This document shows positions 22,694 through 34,829 of a stretch of 64,000 bases of DNA, in pieces. The position numbers and the translations under genes are program-made. The number at the start of each line of letters is the position of its first letter. The stretch's first letter is position 1. The notes beneath the pieces were generated by a model that made no database searches, was not told the origin of the DNA, and saw only the letters and a list, made by a program, of their open reading frames with translations. Origin of the DNA: Ridgeia piscesae (Eukaryota; Annelida; Polychaeta; Sabellida; Siboglinidae); contig JAODUO010001190.1 in assembly GCA_025642075.2 (NCBI GenBank), positions 61,001 through 125,000 of the forward strand, read 5' to 3'.

Positions 22694-23528
22694 GATGGGT
22701 ATGCCAAGGGGCAATCGAATGAGGATGTCGGCAGCAAAAGCAGACAGTCGTCGACTGAAACAGTCTGAGGCAAATGGAGGCCACTACCAAAGAGGCTCGG
22801 CTTGCAAGAAAGGAGACTTGGGCAAACATCCAAGTGCAGTGAACTTTAGTGGCACAGTGAACTTTATACGTGGACTGGTGAACTTTATATGTGCAGTTGG
22901 GTCATATTATCCAAACATGGTTTCTGTTTTTAAACATTTTTGCTTAGGTGCTTAATGTTTCATAAATGTTTATTATTTTGAAGTGGAAACCTTTCTGAAC
23001 TTTGCCCACTGATAAATTATACATTGGCTAAGATATGTGCAAGGTTTCAATCATCTAAATAGATGTTTATATGTTGAAATGTGTGTTCCCATGTACTCAT
23101 ACTTTGAACACGATTATCTCAGATACATGCTTTTTCCTAACACCTGCTGCCTGCCGTATAATTTTTCCGTGCTATTATTAAAAAAATTGCTTGAAACTTG
23201 CCATAGTGGACCTGGATAGCATGACCATGAAAACCACCACGTTACTTTCTGGGAAATGTTACCTGCTTTTTACATAATAAGTTGGAACTGAAATTATTCA
23301 CTTCCATTTTTGCGTTTACATATACCATAGTTTGAAAGAAATTATAATTTTTTAATAGATAGCTGCCACAACGTGGGAAAACACACTAGACAAACTCTTT
23401 AAAATATTCTCAGCTATACTGTGAGGTAGATTAATAAACTCTGAAAGTGTCAGCTCCCAGTGTTCAATACAAGTGGAGTAATAAAATCAAGTCAGTTTAG
23501 AATACACCTTCGCCTTTACACACCTGGA

Positions 23529-24226
23529 TTTTTTCCCAGAAATATGTACGCACGTTTTTAAACACCTGTGGTTTGATTATTATTAAGAATGTTCCCACAT
23601 ATGTACACATTTTTAGAAAGGTAACATATTCAAGAATCTGTTTGTGGAGAGAAAATTACATTACCTTAATTTTTATTGGTAAAACCACACCTGACGATAC
23701 ATGACCACCCCTATGCGACACCGAGTCTGAGACAAACATCGCTATGTATGATATATCAAATATCTTACTTAATTCTCACGTTGTATATATGTAATATTTA
23801 GTGCGTTAGTTTCTGTAGTTAGAAAGTGTATAGTGTGTTCTATTTGTGACTTATATTGCTAGTTTTGTGTAGATATTTCTCGGTTTATGTGTCTCTGAAT
23901 TAACCGGTCTGTAAAGGTTAAGGCACCTTGCAGCAACTTGGTAACATGCACAGAACCATAAAATACAGCATTATGTGGACTTCAATGACGCGATCCTCCA
24001 CACGACCATCAGTGACTGTGAGTGATGGTGTCTGGGCGTAGAGGATTGTGAAGTGAGGAAAGGGTAAGACTGCTGCTTGACAACTACTTCCAATAAAGAA
24101 AACACAACTGAGGTTGGTGACATTTTGCTGCCACTAGTTTCAGAAGTCGATTATTTGCATCAGTCACATAGTTACTTGATGAGTATGCGACAGAATATTT
24201 CTGAATATTTCACTGTCAAACAGAAA
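23529..24226 (+). repeat. Large tandem duplication, partial third unit
   Basis: Leader and short exon only. Similarity ends abruptly after caaacagaaaa at about 24,226, exactly where units 1 and 2 continue into the minisatellite block. This marks one duplication breakpoint. Confidence 0.8.
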
Positions 24227-24549
24227 ATGGATGGTGAATTGCAATGTTTGCTCAGTGCTGTGAGGGTAATGAAGAATCTGATAAGGTTGATTATTGGTAT
24301 TAAAATGTTTTGCTCATACGTTCGACTCCGTTGTTTTTCACTTGTAATAAGCCGTTATTTATCTCAATAATATCCTGATACAGGAAACGTTGATGATTAT
24401 AACAAGTGCTTGCAAGTATAGGATAAATACTTCAAACTAAACAAACTTACAAAACAAGCAACAAAACTTCCTGAGTACTTCACCGAAGGGAGATGAAATC
24501 ATAAAAAAATTCTGTGAATATGGACATGAAGAGGAAACTCTATAGCCAG

Positions 24550-25020
24550 GATGATTTAACCCTTTACAAACTTCATGAAGTTGTGAACATTTCTGACTAA
24601 CCAGAGGCCTTGCTGTTGGCGCCTGTTTGTGCCTGGGAGGAAGCCAAGGCTATTTCTACCGGACAGTCTGCTAGTTTCACCACCAATTTAGCAAACAACA
24701 GATTCCATAGAAAATGCTGGGAAATGTGATGGTACTGGACATGTGGAAAAAGACTGTATGTGTATAGGTGGCCGAAAACTCATATTAGTGAGAAGTGTTG
24801 GAAAATCGGACATTTCCATGTTTGTTGTCACACAAAGTGATAACAGAGCAGTGCCGCAAATGCCGGTGATCCACTGCGTGGTTGTGGAAGGTGGGGAGGA
24901 CGTGGACGTGGTCGTGGTAAACAAAGCAACACTGGCTGGCAATGGAAAGGTGAACGATGTGATCTGTAGCAGTGTTCTGAATCTGTTCAAGAAGTTTCTG
25001 CAAGATTTTTCGGATAGATA
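24550..25020 (+). pseudogene. Retroelement gag zinc-knuckle remnant
   Basis: Across frames, a segment EALLLAPVCAWEEAKAISTG precedes a CCHC-type knuckle read as HRKCW / CDGTGHVEKDC (one frame shift). A second degraded knuckle reads EKCWKIGHFHVCC in another frame. Downstream is a Gly/Arg-rich stretch in the third frame (GRWGGRGRGRGKQ). This order is typical of a Gypsy/BEL-type Gag C-terminus. No protease or reverse transcriptase follows. The fragment is decayed and 5' and 3' truncated. Confidence 0.45.
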
Positions 25021-25250
25021 AGCATGCTTTTGTCACCTATAATCCATATGATGTGGATCGAGGGATCCATTAATTGTACATATGCCTCAACATAAATCGC
25101 CATAATTAATAAATGCAGTAATATATTTCATACGCTGTGTCGCCATTGATACTTCACAGACCACAGCGGTTAGAACCAAACTTCAACGCAATAATAAATT
25201 GACGAAAACAAGCATATCCTTGATCTGACATTTGGAGGTGAACGCATCTT

Positions 25251-25625
25251 TCATGTATGTGCATTTCTGGTGCTAAAAAAATGCAAGAGAAACACAGCAA
25301 GTGTCATAGCCACCAAGCCTCTGCTATTGTCCGATGGACGAACCAGCTTGACGTGTGGCTTGACTGGCTTCTTTGTGAACAAGCAGATGATTAGCGTAAA
25401 CTTATGGATTGTGAACAAGACAGCTATCAGTAGCATTATGGGTACAGACATGAGCTTCTGACATTGTGCGCAACATTGCATTGATGGCGTGCTCCATATC
25501 TTGATAAGCAACGAAAGCACCAGCCCACAATTGGAGCCCAGAAAGTGTAAGCACTTTGCTGACAATTCGACACATCGTAAGCTCTGAACGACAGCTGGAG
25601 AAGATGCAACTGTGATCAAGCACAA
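25251..25625 (-). other. Open frame of unknown nature in transporter intron
   Basis: Two overlapping minus-strand frames (124 and 73 codons) are open in this interval. One reads SGLQLWAGAFVAYQDMEHAI, which looks more protein-like than the other. Neither matches the expected next part of the transporter. It lies just downstream of transporter exon 4 on the same strand and could be intronic repeat DNA. Confidence 0.2.
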
Positions 25626-25673
25626 TTTTCAGGTGTTACATTGACAGTGTCCTTAGCAAGTTTGTACACCTAC

Positions 25674-25809
25674 CTGGCATATTTCAGGAAGTCGATTCTC
25701 TTTGGGAAGCACAGAGGTAAGACAAACAAGAGAGCTGTGCTGACCATGGTGAAACGTCGGTTCATGTACCAATGTAGGCAATAGTCTCCTCCATAGGCAA
25801 ACTTCAAAA
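25674..25809 (-). CDS. SLC38A7-like transporter, exon 4
   Basis: 136 bp, acceptor gatgcag and donor gtaggtg. Translation in phase with exon 3 gives FLKFAYGGDYCLHWYMNRRF and then ..ALLFVLPLCFPKRIDFLKYA with a split Ser codon at the end. Its length and motif (hydrophobic helix, then LP..P+.I.F.KYAS) match SLC38A7 as I remember it. It encodes a loop plus one transmembrane helix. Minus-strand exons are transcribed from higher to lower coordinates. The following exon (expected to begin S-F-L-S-V..) is not found at lower coordinates in this window. Confidence 0.8.
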
Positions 25810-26104
25810 CTGCATCATATACCACATAGTCACACCAGGAGGATGCACCTACTCACGGCACGGTTGTGTGTAAAATATAGTAGTAAAAATATTCATCTAT
25901 TCAAAGTAAAAGAAAAAAGTGTTTAAAAGAAAGTGTTTAAAAAAATAGACATGATCAGTCTGAAAGAGTCAATCAAAATGTAATTCAGAAATCAATTACA
26001 TTTTCAACAATTTCTTAAATATTTAGAAACACACCACCAATTTTGAATTAGGTGTGTCATTTCCGACTGGAAAGTCTGGTTAGAAAGTCAGCAATGCTGA
26101 CAGA

Positions 26105-26550
26105 GTTATTTCTTACATATGTCCCACTGGTCCCCAATGATGACTTGGGAGTTATTTCTTACATATGTCCCACTGGTCCCCAATGATGACTTTGGAGTTA
26201 TTTCTTACATACGTCCCACTGGTCCCCAATGATGACTTGGGAGTTATTTCCTTACATACGTCCCACTGGTCCCCAGCGATGACTTGGGAGTTATTTCTTA
26301 CATACGTCCCACTGCTCCCCAATTATGACTTGGGAGTTATTTCTTACATACGTCCCACTGGTCCCCAATGATGACTTGGGAGTTATTTCTTACATACGTC
26401 CCACTGCTCCCCAATGATGACTTGGGAGTTATTTCTTACATACGTCCCACTGGTCCCCAATGATGACTTGGGAGTTATTTCTTACATACGTCCCACTGGT
26501 CCCCAATGATGACTTGGGAGTTATTTCTTACATATGTCCCACTGGTCTCC
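26105..26550 (-). repeat. 46-bp minisatellite derived from the exon 3 / intron boundary
   Basis: Ten copies of cttacatacgtcccactgg at 26,112, 26,158, 26,204, 26,251, 26,297, 26,343, 26,389, 26,435, 26,481 and 26,527. The last is the genuine end of exon 3. On the minus strand each unit reads ATTGGGGACCAGTGGGAC, then GTAT or ATAT, then GTAAGAAAT. This is exonic codons for IGDQWD followed by the donor site and the start of the intron. Confidence 0.9.
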
Positions 26551-26730
26551 AATGATGATGAAGAACGTGATGCAGGTTCCGAAGCAGTAAATCACAATCA
26601 CTGTGGCACATGTCATCTGAACGCCCTTGCCGCACATCGAGTACACAACGTCCTGGTAGGTGGCGCTGTGGTGCACCGTTGAGCAGTAGACGAGGATGAG
26701 TAGCGAGCCCACAATAAACACCATGAGCAC
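26532..26730 (-). CDS. SLC38A7-like transporter, exon 3
   Basis: 199 bp between acceptor ccacattgtag and donor gtaagaaa. It starts in phase 0 and ends in phase 1, which matches exon 4. The protein reads VLMVFIVGSLLILVYCSTVH, then TYQDVVYSMCGKG, then VIVIYCFGTCITFFIIIGDQ. This covers two membrane helices and the conserved GTCI..IIGDQ region of sodium-coupled neutral amino acid transporters, closest by memory to the lysosomal glutamine exporter SLC38A7. The splice donor at its 3' end has been amplified into the adjacent 46-bp array. Confidence 0.9.
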
Positions 26731-27131
26731 CTACAATGTGGAAACTCTCATCATCTACTAAAACAAAATAGTTTTTACATATTTCTATGGTAATGCTAAC
26801 AACAATAAATATTTAAACAGGTTCTAGCAATGTAAATTACTTTAGTAACTAATAACTGTGCATATGAATTCAGATAAATATAACACACCGCTGTGTTGTA
26901 AGTAGACTCATTCCACCAGATATGATGAGTTGTGTTTAATGCAGTTTTGAAGTTTGCCTGTGGTGGACAATATCACAATATAGATAACACTTATTTTTTT
27001 TTATATCAACTTTGCCACTATTAACATTTGACCAAAGTTTTCATCAGAAACCGGATGGGTTCACCAAAATTTATTCTTCCAAATGCAAACATTGCATTCG
27101 AATCCTTTGAACAGTTCACCTAACTACATAC

Positions 27132-27259
27132 CGCTTGCATTAGAATGGCAACAAGCATGCCACCTGACTGGTTAAAAGCCGCGGGAAAATTTAGGAGACC
27201 AGCTCCCAGGCCTGCGTTGACCACCAGGAACACAGAGGCATACCAGGATGATCCAACAC
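27132..27259 (-). CDS. SLC38A7-like transporter, exon 2
   Basis: 128 bp, acceptor cttgtccgcag and donor gtatgtag. It starts with two bases completing a Gly codon, then VGSSWYASVFLVVNAGLGAG and LLNFPAAFNQSGGM..AILMQA. The NAxLGAGLLNFPAAF motif is the first transmembrane segment of the APC-superfamily amino acid transporter fold (SLC38 type), with the unwound Gly-rich substrate-contact stretch. Phase 0 at its end joins exon 3 cleanly. Confidence 0.9.
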
Positions 27260-27735
27260 CTGCGGACAAGAAACAAACGTCAAGTCAACACTGTAATCGG
27301 GTGTAGCAACGGTCCACTCATTTGCTGTAACTATACGTTAGTGACGTCACTAGAATGCTATGAATTATGTCAACCAACAATGTAGCATAATAAAATTATA
27401 ACAATATAACAATAGAATGTAGTTGTAAAGCACAATATTACAAATGTAACTCCATACCAAATGCACTGCGTTAGTAACACATTGTTAGGCTGCATTTAAT
27501 GTACACACGCCTAGCAAGATTGTACAAGGACAAACACCTGAATTGTCACAAATTATTTATTTTGCTTTAACAGATAACTACTGATGTTACATCAGTATTT
27601 TGCATTTTTGTTCTTGATTTTGGTTGGACACCTTATTATTGCAAAACTGCCCTGCATGCAATTTACATGACCAATGACAATGGGTTTAAGTGCAATTAGC
27701 ATGCATAAAATATGCTGGAGAAATGACTCTCTGAC

Positions 27736-27864
27736 CCTCTGTCTTGTCTGCTGGCACAGTCTGCACATTGTTGTGTGAAAGTAGTGACTGTGATTCTTCA
27801 CTCGCATCGTCCTGGGCTTCACCATCTTGTGATGTCATCCTCCTACTTCTCCTGAAGCTGACGG
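27736..27864 (-). CDS. SLC38A7-like transporter, exon 1 coding (start codon)
   Basis: The exon follows acceptor tgttctacttgcag. The first 26 bp are untranslated, and the ATG at 27,838-27,836 opens MTSQDGEAQDDASEESQSLL, a hydrophilic acidic N-terminal tail as expected for a cytosolic SLC38 N-terminus. It carries a dileucine-type sequence (ESQSLL) preceded by acidic residues, a pattern often used for lysosomal sorting. I place the end at ..KTEG before gtcagag, because this gives the correct phase (G then GT) for exon 2. That donor is weaker than average. An upstream in-frame ATG (MCSSVLL..) lies in the intron before the acceptor, so I reject it. A further 5' untranslated exon should lie at higher coordinates. 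Confidence 0.65.
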
Positions 27865-27899
27865 CTGCAAGTAGAACAGATGAACACATCAGAATAACT

Positions 27900-30250
27900 C
27901 ATTAACATTTGGCAGCCTTAACACCTTTAGCTGATTATTGGACGTCCTTATACACCAACCAGTAGTCTTCCTGGTTCACCCTGGTTTGACACCTTCTTGA
28001 TCAATGACAGCCTTCTACCCAGACCATACTGATAGGGTCCAGTCAACTGGCAGACCTACTGCCACTTTCGTAGGCGATTTCTAGATGATATCCAGTAAAC
28101 TTTGCGCACTGGAACTGTCTAGACCCTTAGTGAAAACGTACAGGTACAGCAAACAAAATATTGATTGCCACAACGGGGACGCCACAACAACACAATGACA
28201 AGTCATGACTCGAAAAAATGGAGTGTCTTCCACTGGCACTGTCACTGGCACTGCCACTGACCCACTGTGCCATTTCCACTCCAACCTGAAATTCGGCCTG
28301 AAATTCACGTTACTGTCTTCGTGAATGCACTGCACATACTGCACCACCAAATGAATTCAATTAATATTAATAAAACGGTATGCAACATACCAACGCGCGC
28401 ATGAAATTGTGCAGTATTCTACGCAAATCACATAAGTCATAAGAATAACCAAGAACCACCTCGGTCACATGAGTACCACGTGAGTTCGTCTAATCGTTTA
28501 ATCTTCAATTTATCCGCTATGTGGCACATTAGTTTCGTACATTTCGCTAGGTGGCAGATACTTTTGGCAAAGCATTATTAATAATTTTATATTAATATAG
28601 GTATTAATAGTGATGCCGTTTTAAAAACATTTTGAACACATTTTTAATTAAGCTCTGATATTCTAATCCACTAAAAGTTATTTCATACATTATGCAAACA
28701 CGTTGTAGGAACAATAACGTACTACACCGACTTCACAACATTCAAGTCATTTTATGTATTTTTTTATATTATATTACGTTATAATTATTATATATTACTT
28801 TTCTCGTAAATGACCGCCAAATGTTGAACAATCGGATAGTTACTTGACAGAAACATGCCTGCATGTATTTATTATCCATGCACATTTAGACGCATATTGT
28901 TAATTAAGGTATTATACAATTACTGTAGCAATGAGAGTTCCTTACTATTAAATATAAAATTCCTATGCCTTTCTCTATCATACTAGTCTTCTGTTATAGA
29001 AAACACTGGCGAAGACGCAAAGCAGTGCTTAGACTTAGTGACAGTCACAATGTCGCCCTTTACCATTTGCTTATAGCTGTCGATCTATAATCAGGTTCTA
29101 ATTCTAGGCTGTAACACTGGAACCGGAATAAATTGGCTGGACCCCCATAAACGTAAAGCAACGCACTACTATCTTATATTACTCTTCTTTTTAGGCCAGT
29201 TTTTAAAACGAAGCTCATTTGCTGAGGCTGTGCAAAGTTGAAAGTGTAAACACGTCACTGTAATCGTTCGAGCGTAAATCGGTACGCGCGCGACCCCTGG
29301 TGTCGTGTATACTTTAGTCGTATGAATCATAGTCGGCTTCGTCACTCCGCCGAAGTGACAGACACGCTGAAAATATACAGGGCATATGAAAGTAGCTATG
29401 ACTGTGCCACGACAACATACGAAGGTAGGTAGCCTTTAACACAGTAAACATTCACTGATGCATACACGTTGAATGCCAGTGTAAAATTCGATACGTCGGT
29501 CCCTCGCCGAGCAAGGCTTGTCATTGATAACTGTTACACTGTACACGGGCGTTTTCGCAAACCTATCCGCGGAGTGTGATTTCTTTGTTTACGTTTATGC
29601 AATATCCAGACAGCTCGTCTAGCAGTACCGTTAACATTTGAACACAAATTTAGCACATGCCTACATATTACCTATGTGTAAAATTCGGAAAAATTGGCAC
29701 CAATCAACTGTTGTACTTTACAAAATGCCAAGAATAGCTAGTAATTTACAAAGAGATAGGTCATGTTTTAGCCTTAGGCATTCGTTTTATAATATCACAC
29801 ACAACTTGTTGACATGAAAAATATACAGACGTGTTGCGTTTGGATTTCTATTGTGTCCGACTCAGAGACCAAACCAAGCTATGAGTATTGTGTCTATTTT
29901 AAAGCCTGTGTTGTAATGTAAATAGAAACCCAGTCAAAATACAGTCAGCCTGTGTGTTAAATGGTTGTATGCATACGTGCATGGACTGTATATTCCCACA
30001 ACAATTTACATGAAAAATTAAATGTAAATGTGCATGATGTATGTATATAATGAGGGTAGCATGTTTTAATTTAGTTGTGTAATTTGCATTTTCAAGTTGA
30101 TGTGATTCAATCATATATGTAGATGCTTTATACCTTAATTTTCAGTTGTACCACAAAATAAGTATCAAATTGATTGTTATCATAGTGTCTCATTACTTTA
30201 TATTATTATTATTATTACTGTCACATTTATTTTAATAAGTATGCAAATTT
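27900..30250. other. Upstream of transporter, promoter not located
   Basis: A minus-strand frame of 89 codons (28,081-28,350) is unrecognised. A CpG-richer patch at about 29,260-29,360 contains tacgcgcgcgacccctgg and could be the minus-strand promoter, which is inference only. A CTCF-like motif (12 of 14) is at about 28,544-28,557. The rest is AT-rich without features. Confidence 0.3.
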
Positions 30251-30254
30251 ACAA

Positions 30255-30335
30255 GTATGTACACACCCGTGAACGGGACAGCCGTCCCGGAATTGATGGT
30301 GTCAAAATAAAGTTATTATTATTATTATTTGTCTA
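30255..30335 (+). mobile_element. Non-LTR retrotransposon 3' terminus
   Basis: A short stem-loop (gggacagccgtccc) is followed by aattgatggtgtcaaaataaagtt and then (ATT)n. A terminal hairpin plus a simple-repeat tail is typical of 3' ends of CR1/L2/RTE-like elements. No coding part is readable upstream, so this is a very short copy. Confidence 0.4.
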
Positions 30336-30339
30336 GTAC

Positions 30340-32450
30340 GTATTAAGGTTTTAATCAAAATACTTGAACTATCTGAAATGGAACTTGATGTTTTAAACAA
30401 ATAAAGTATGTTTAACTTGAATAAATAAATAAACAGCAATTATAACTCTGATTTATCTTTTAGTTTGTTAATTAAGTTGATATTGTATAATTATTATTTT
30501 AAAAACAATGTAATAAATGGTAAGTGCCATTACAACGATTATAAAATATTCACACTGCAGTATTTCTTGTTTTGCTATGCCTTCTACCATAATACATGTG
30601 CACCTGTACCAGAAATTTAGAAACCATGATTACAGCAGTATTGTAACTGTTTTCATTTGACTTTCTGTACATATTAAGCATTACAATTTGTGCCATTTGT
30701 ATATATGTACACACGTAAATGTCACAACACGAGCTTTTGTAATAATCCAAATAAAAATGTATTTGTTTAAATATGATAAATACCAGGTACACCCAATCAT
30801 TCTAAGCAGTTAAAGTTATATTGCAATAATGCGGCCATTTGTGAAAGGTCAGCTCTGCTATTACGTAAACAGACACATGGCCTGCCATCTAAGTCACATT
30901 GCATATTTGATCAGATTGTTCATAAATGTTAGCAATATATTTTTATATAAGTACTCTGGATGAGCTGATGTTTTCTTTTTAGATGGTTGGGAACTTGGGA
31001 GCCAAACATTCAGGGGTTCTTGCAATAATTCAAAATTCTCCATGATTGACGGTTCTGGCAGGACAGTAGTTGGTATCAAATGATACACATTTACATAAAT
31101 CATCCACCAGTCAGGTCAGGACATTTTACATAAGGATGTTATTTTCAGAGGGTAACTCAGGATAGGCAATTAGATTTGTATCAATAATATCATTGTGGCC
31201 AGCCAACGAGTTGATCGATTTTACACCACTGTAGAACTTGTCATCACTGTAAATTTTCAAAATTTAGGTTTCAGTTTCAACTTGTAGTAAAATGAACCTA
31301 CAGTGCATATAATGACAGTTTTACAAACCCTCCCAGTACATATAAATCTCATAGATCTCATAAAAAACAGGGGTCATACCCCTCACCTGGGTACAGTTTT
31401 TACAGCACCATAATTCAGATGTAAACTGATATGTCAAGTTAGAAATATAAATGAAACATGATTATTAAATTAAAAAAACCACCAATGCAATGAACCAACC
31501 ACTGTAAGCTCGGGTTACCTCATTTGGTGTCCAGTGCGCACAGCCAAGAAACATGATTTAGCTCTACTATCAGTAAGTCTTCATGCAATGTCAGATTTTA
31601 CCCGTCTAAAAATGTAGCAGTGTTAAATACACGAGTCCCTTTTATACGTAGAAAATGAAGCTCAATATTTGCAGAAGTGCTTTCTCTGTAGCTGCACCAA
31701 AAATATTGACTCATCTCCCTAGTCTTTACATGTATTCCTGCAAAAACATATGAACTCAAGTAATATTTGGTTGAAATTGCATTCCCACTGTAAACGTTCC
31801 ATGGTCCCTTGCACCCACGATGATTGTTGCCTGTCCCCTTTTATGATTACTCTGTTAAATGATTTTTTACATATTGCACCTTTGAGCTTGGATTCTTGAG
31901 GATAAATGTGGTGTATATATTAGTGTTACTACTACTATTATATCCATAAGTACATACCATGTAGGATAACAGCCCTATTTACATAAATACATACATGTAT
32001 GTGCCAATACGACACATACTTTTTAAGTATAACAATCTTAATAATAACAATCACAGTCAACGATAAATAATATAGTTTTTCTTCCTCAAATTTCCATCCG
32101 TCCAAAACAAACTGAGCTCGCCCAAAAGACAGGTGGGCGGATATCTAAATAAAACCATCACCCGTGTCACCAACACGTTTGACATCAGCTGTTTTGTGTT
32201 AGTTGTGTCTGCCTGTATTGACCCCTGTGGTTCCACCTCCTCTCTCACTGCTCCTGTTGCAGCTGTCGTCTGCTCTTTCTTTTTATTCCAACAGTTTTTG
32301 TGTCTTTTTATTCCATCCTCAGACCTTTATGTGGGATCAAAAAGCCATGCAGCCTGGCTTTAAAGTTTAAGTCAGCTGGACGGGTAAAACATGTTTTGGA
32401 CAGTACAATTTTACTGGATGGTGGTGGATGGGCAAAAAACGTAAAAAAAA
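30340..32450. other. Non-coding AT-rich stretch
   Basis: No gene, repeat array or splice structure is supported. Open frames are below 80 codons and lack domain-like composition. Confidence 0.5.
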
Positions 32451-32452
32451 TC

Positions 32453-32527
<75 letters not shown>
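32453..32527. repeat. (AT)n microsatellite
   Basis: About 75 bp of AT dinucleotides with a single interruption near the end. Confidence 0.95.
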
Positions 32528-32528
<1 letters not shown>

Positions 32529-33146
32529 TTGTCAATTAGCTTTCAAATGGGAAACACATGTGTGTTTGTAGTTTATTTTAGGAAATAATACTAATCTCAA
32601 CTGGCTTGTATATATGACAGTTAACATGCACATGTCTGCCACAAAATCTTTGACTGACAAACATTTGATCCTGAATAAAGGCCTGCCTGGTACTGCTGGT
32701 AGGCATGTGTGTATGAGCACGCAAGCATAGAAGCCATTCTAGTCTCTAGACGTGTATATGTCCAGAAATATTTGCTAATCCATGCATACACAAACTTATA
32801 TGACACCCATTTTCAAAGCATAATTGACAACATAATTGAAATAAGCTTTACTGCTCCTCAAATGTTTACCCCTCTAACCACACATTTGTATTAATAAAAA
32901 TGGGCTTTACCCATCCTAATGATGTGTGGTCTGGTCTCTGAGTGTTACACTGTAGGGGCATAAAACCAACATTCTTCCTTCTTCCTGGGGGACAACTGGA
33001 CATGTCTCATGTAATTGTATTCACAGCAAATCTCCAAGCCACTATTGACCAGTTTAGTCCATTCAATGACACAATGTTGTCATTTCAGCTATATATTTAC
33101 GTAAAACTGTTACATCTGAAATGTTTCATTGTCTGTTGTGCCATTG

Positions 33147-33236
<90 letters not shown>
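33147..33236. repeat. (AT)n microsatellite with GT interruptions
   Basis: About 90 bp of AT repeats with atgtatatatatgtgt interruptions in the middle. Confidence 0.95.
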
Positions 33237-33239
<3 letters not shown>

Positions 33240-33433
33240 TAGTTAATATGGGCCAACAGAACTGTTAGTCAATATAGTGGTTAGTGTTCAGGGGTTGGTT
33301 TCTTCTGGAAAAAAAACTATTTCTTCCTGGGCACGTGGAAGATTTGAGTTTCTTCCAGAGTAAGAGAGTGGAAGATAGGTTTATACAAGAAGAAACATGG
33401 AAGAAACCATCCAGTTATATTATTACCCATCAT

Positions 33434-33740
33434 GGCTAATCACCTGCTAGTCTTGAAGACAGGTAGATAACCCCGTAGATAGATCTCTGACTTAATACCA
33501 GTATTGGCTAATCATCTGCCAGTCTTAAAGATAGGCAGATAGGTATCTGATTTAGTACCAATATTGGCTAGTCATCAGACAGTCTTGAAGACAGGTAGAT
33601 AGATCTCTGACTTAATACCAATATTGGCTAGTCATTTTCCAGTCTTGAAGACAGTCAGATAGGTATCTGACTTATTACCAATAGTGGCTTGTCATTTGCC
33701 AGTCATGAAGACAGGCAGATAGGTCTATGGCTAAGTTCCA
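33434..33740. repeat. 60-bp tandem repeat, five copies
   Basis: Unit starts ggctaatcat..cagtcttgaagacagg at 33,434 (72 bp, with an insertion), 33,506, 33,566, 33,626 and 33,686. Copies are about 85 percent alike by eye, so the array is old. Confidence 0.85.
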
Positions 33741-34149
33741 GTTCCATAAGTTGCTATGTCAAAAAAAATCCCTACTAAGTTTCTAAATGTGGAACAAATG
33801 GATACCTTTCTCACATTGACTGCAAATGTCCAAGTTTATTGAGTGTTTGTGTTTATCAGAGGCCCATATGTTAAACCAGCCTAGCAGTTAGTTGTAGATT
33901 TGTCTGCATCACCGACTGGCTTGTCCTGTCTTACCCACCATGTAGCCTTCAAAGTCAGTGATGAAACCTGTAACATACATCAAATTACGTACATAGGGAT
34001 CAAGAGGTTTGTACTATCCACATAACTACCAATTTGTATACATTTTTATTTTACCCTCAGAGACTAAAAAAACAGTAATACAGCCAACATCGTTCTATAT
34101 GGTGGCATTGGTGTCATGGTGTGACACTCAAAACTATTGATTTTCTTGA

Positions 34150-34825
34150 GTCATGAGTATCTAAGATGCAATTATTGCCTTTAGAACTAACATGCCAGTA
34201 TCTAAGATGCAACTATTGCCTAGCTAACATGCCAGTATCTAGGATGCAACTATTGCCTTTAGAACTAACATGCCAGTATCTAAGATGCAACTATTGCCTA
34301 GCTAACATGCCAGTATCTAGGATGCAACTATTGGTTTAGAACTAACATGCCAGTATCTAAGATGCAACTATTGCCTTTAGAACTAACATGCCAGTATCTA
34401 AGATGCAACTGTTGCCTAGCTAACATGCCAGTATCTAGGATGCAACTATTGCCTAGCTAACATGCCAGTATCTAAAATGCAACTGTTGTCTTTAGAACTA
34501 ACATGCCAGTATCTAAGATGCAACTATTGCCTAGCTAACATGCCAGTATCTAGGATGCAACTATTGCTTAGCTAACATGCCAGTATCTAAAATGCAACTA
34601 TTGCCTTTAGAACTAACATGCCAGTATCTAAAATGCAACTATTGCCTTTAGAACTAACATGCCAGTATCTAAGATGCAACTATTGCCTTTAGAACTAACA
34701 TGCCAGTATCTAAGATGCACTATTGCCTAACTAACATGCCAGTATCTAAGATGCAACTATTGCCTTTAGAACTAACATGCCAGTATCTAGGATGCAACTA
34801 TTGCCTAACTAACATGCCAGTTCAT
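34150..34825. repeat. 36/40-bp minisatellite, about 17 copies
   Basis: Unit aacatgccagtatctaagatg then caactattgcc. Two length forms are intermixed: one continues tttagaact and the other agct or aact. Most copies differ by one or two bases. Confidence 0.9.
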
Positions 34826-34829
34826 CCAG

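Larger units (their letters stand above)
21069..23528 (+). repeat. Large tandem duplication, unit 2 (2.46 kb)
   Basis: Same order as unit 1, with a shorter minisatellite. Its short exon-like frame is intact here (21,620-21,826), whereas in unit 1 a CG insertion breaks it near 18,802. Confidence 0.85.

Noticed and set aside
26105..26550. 46-bp repeats as coding repeats of 68 codons on the plus strand
   Set aside because: The period is not a multiple of three and the unit is explained by the minus-strand splice boundary.
27686..27889. Upstream ATG (MCSSVLL..) as the transporter start
   Set aside because: It lies before a good 3' splice site (tgttctacttgcag) and would be intronic. The ATG at 27,838 follows the exon start.
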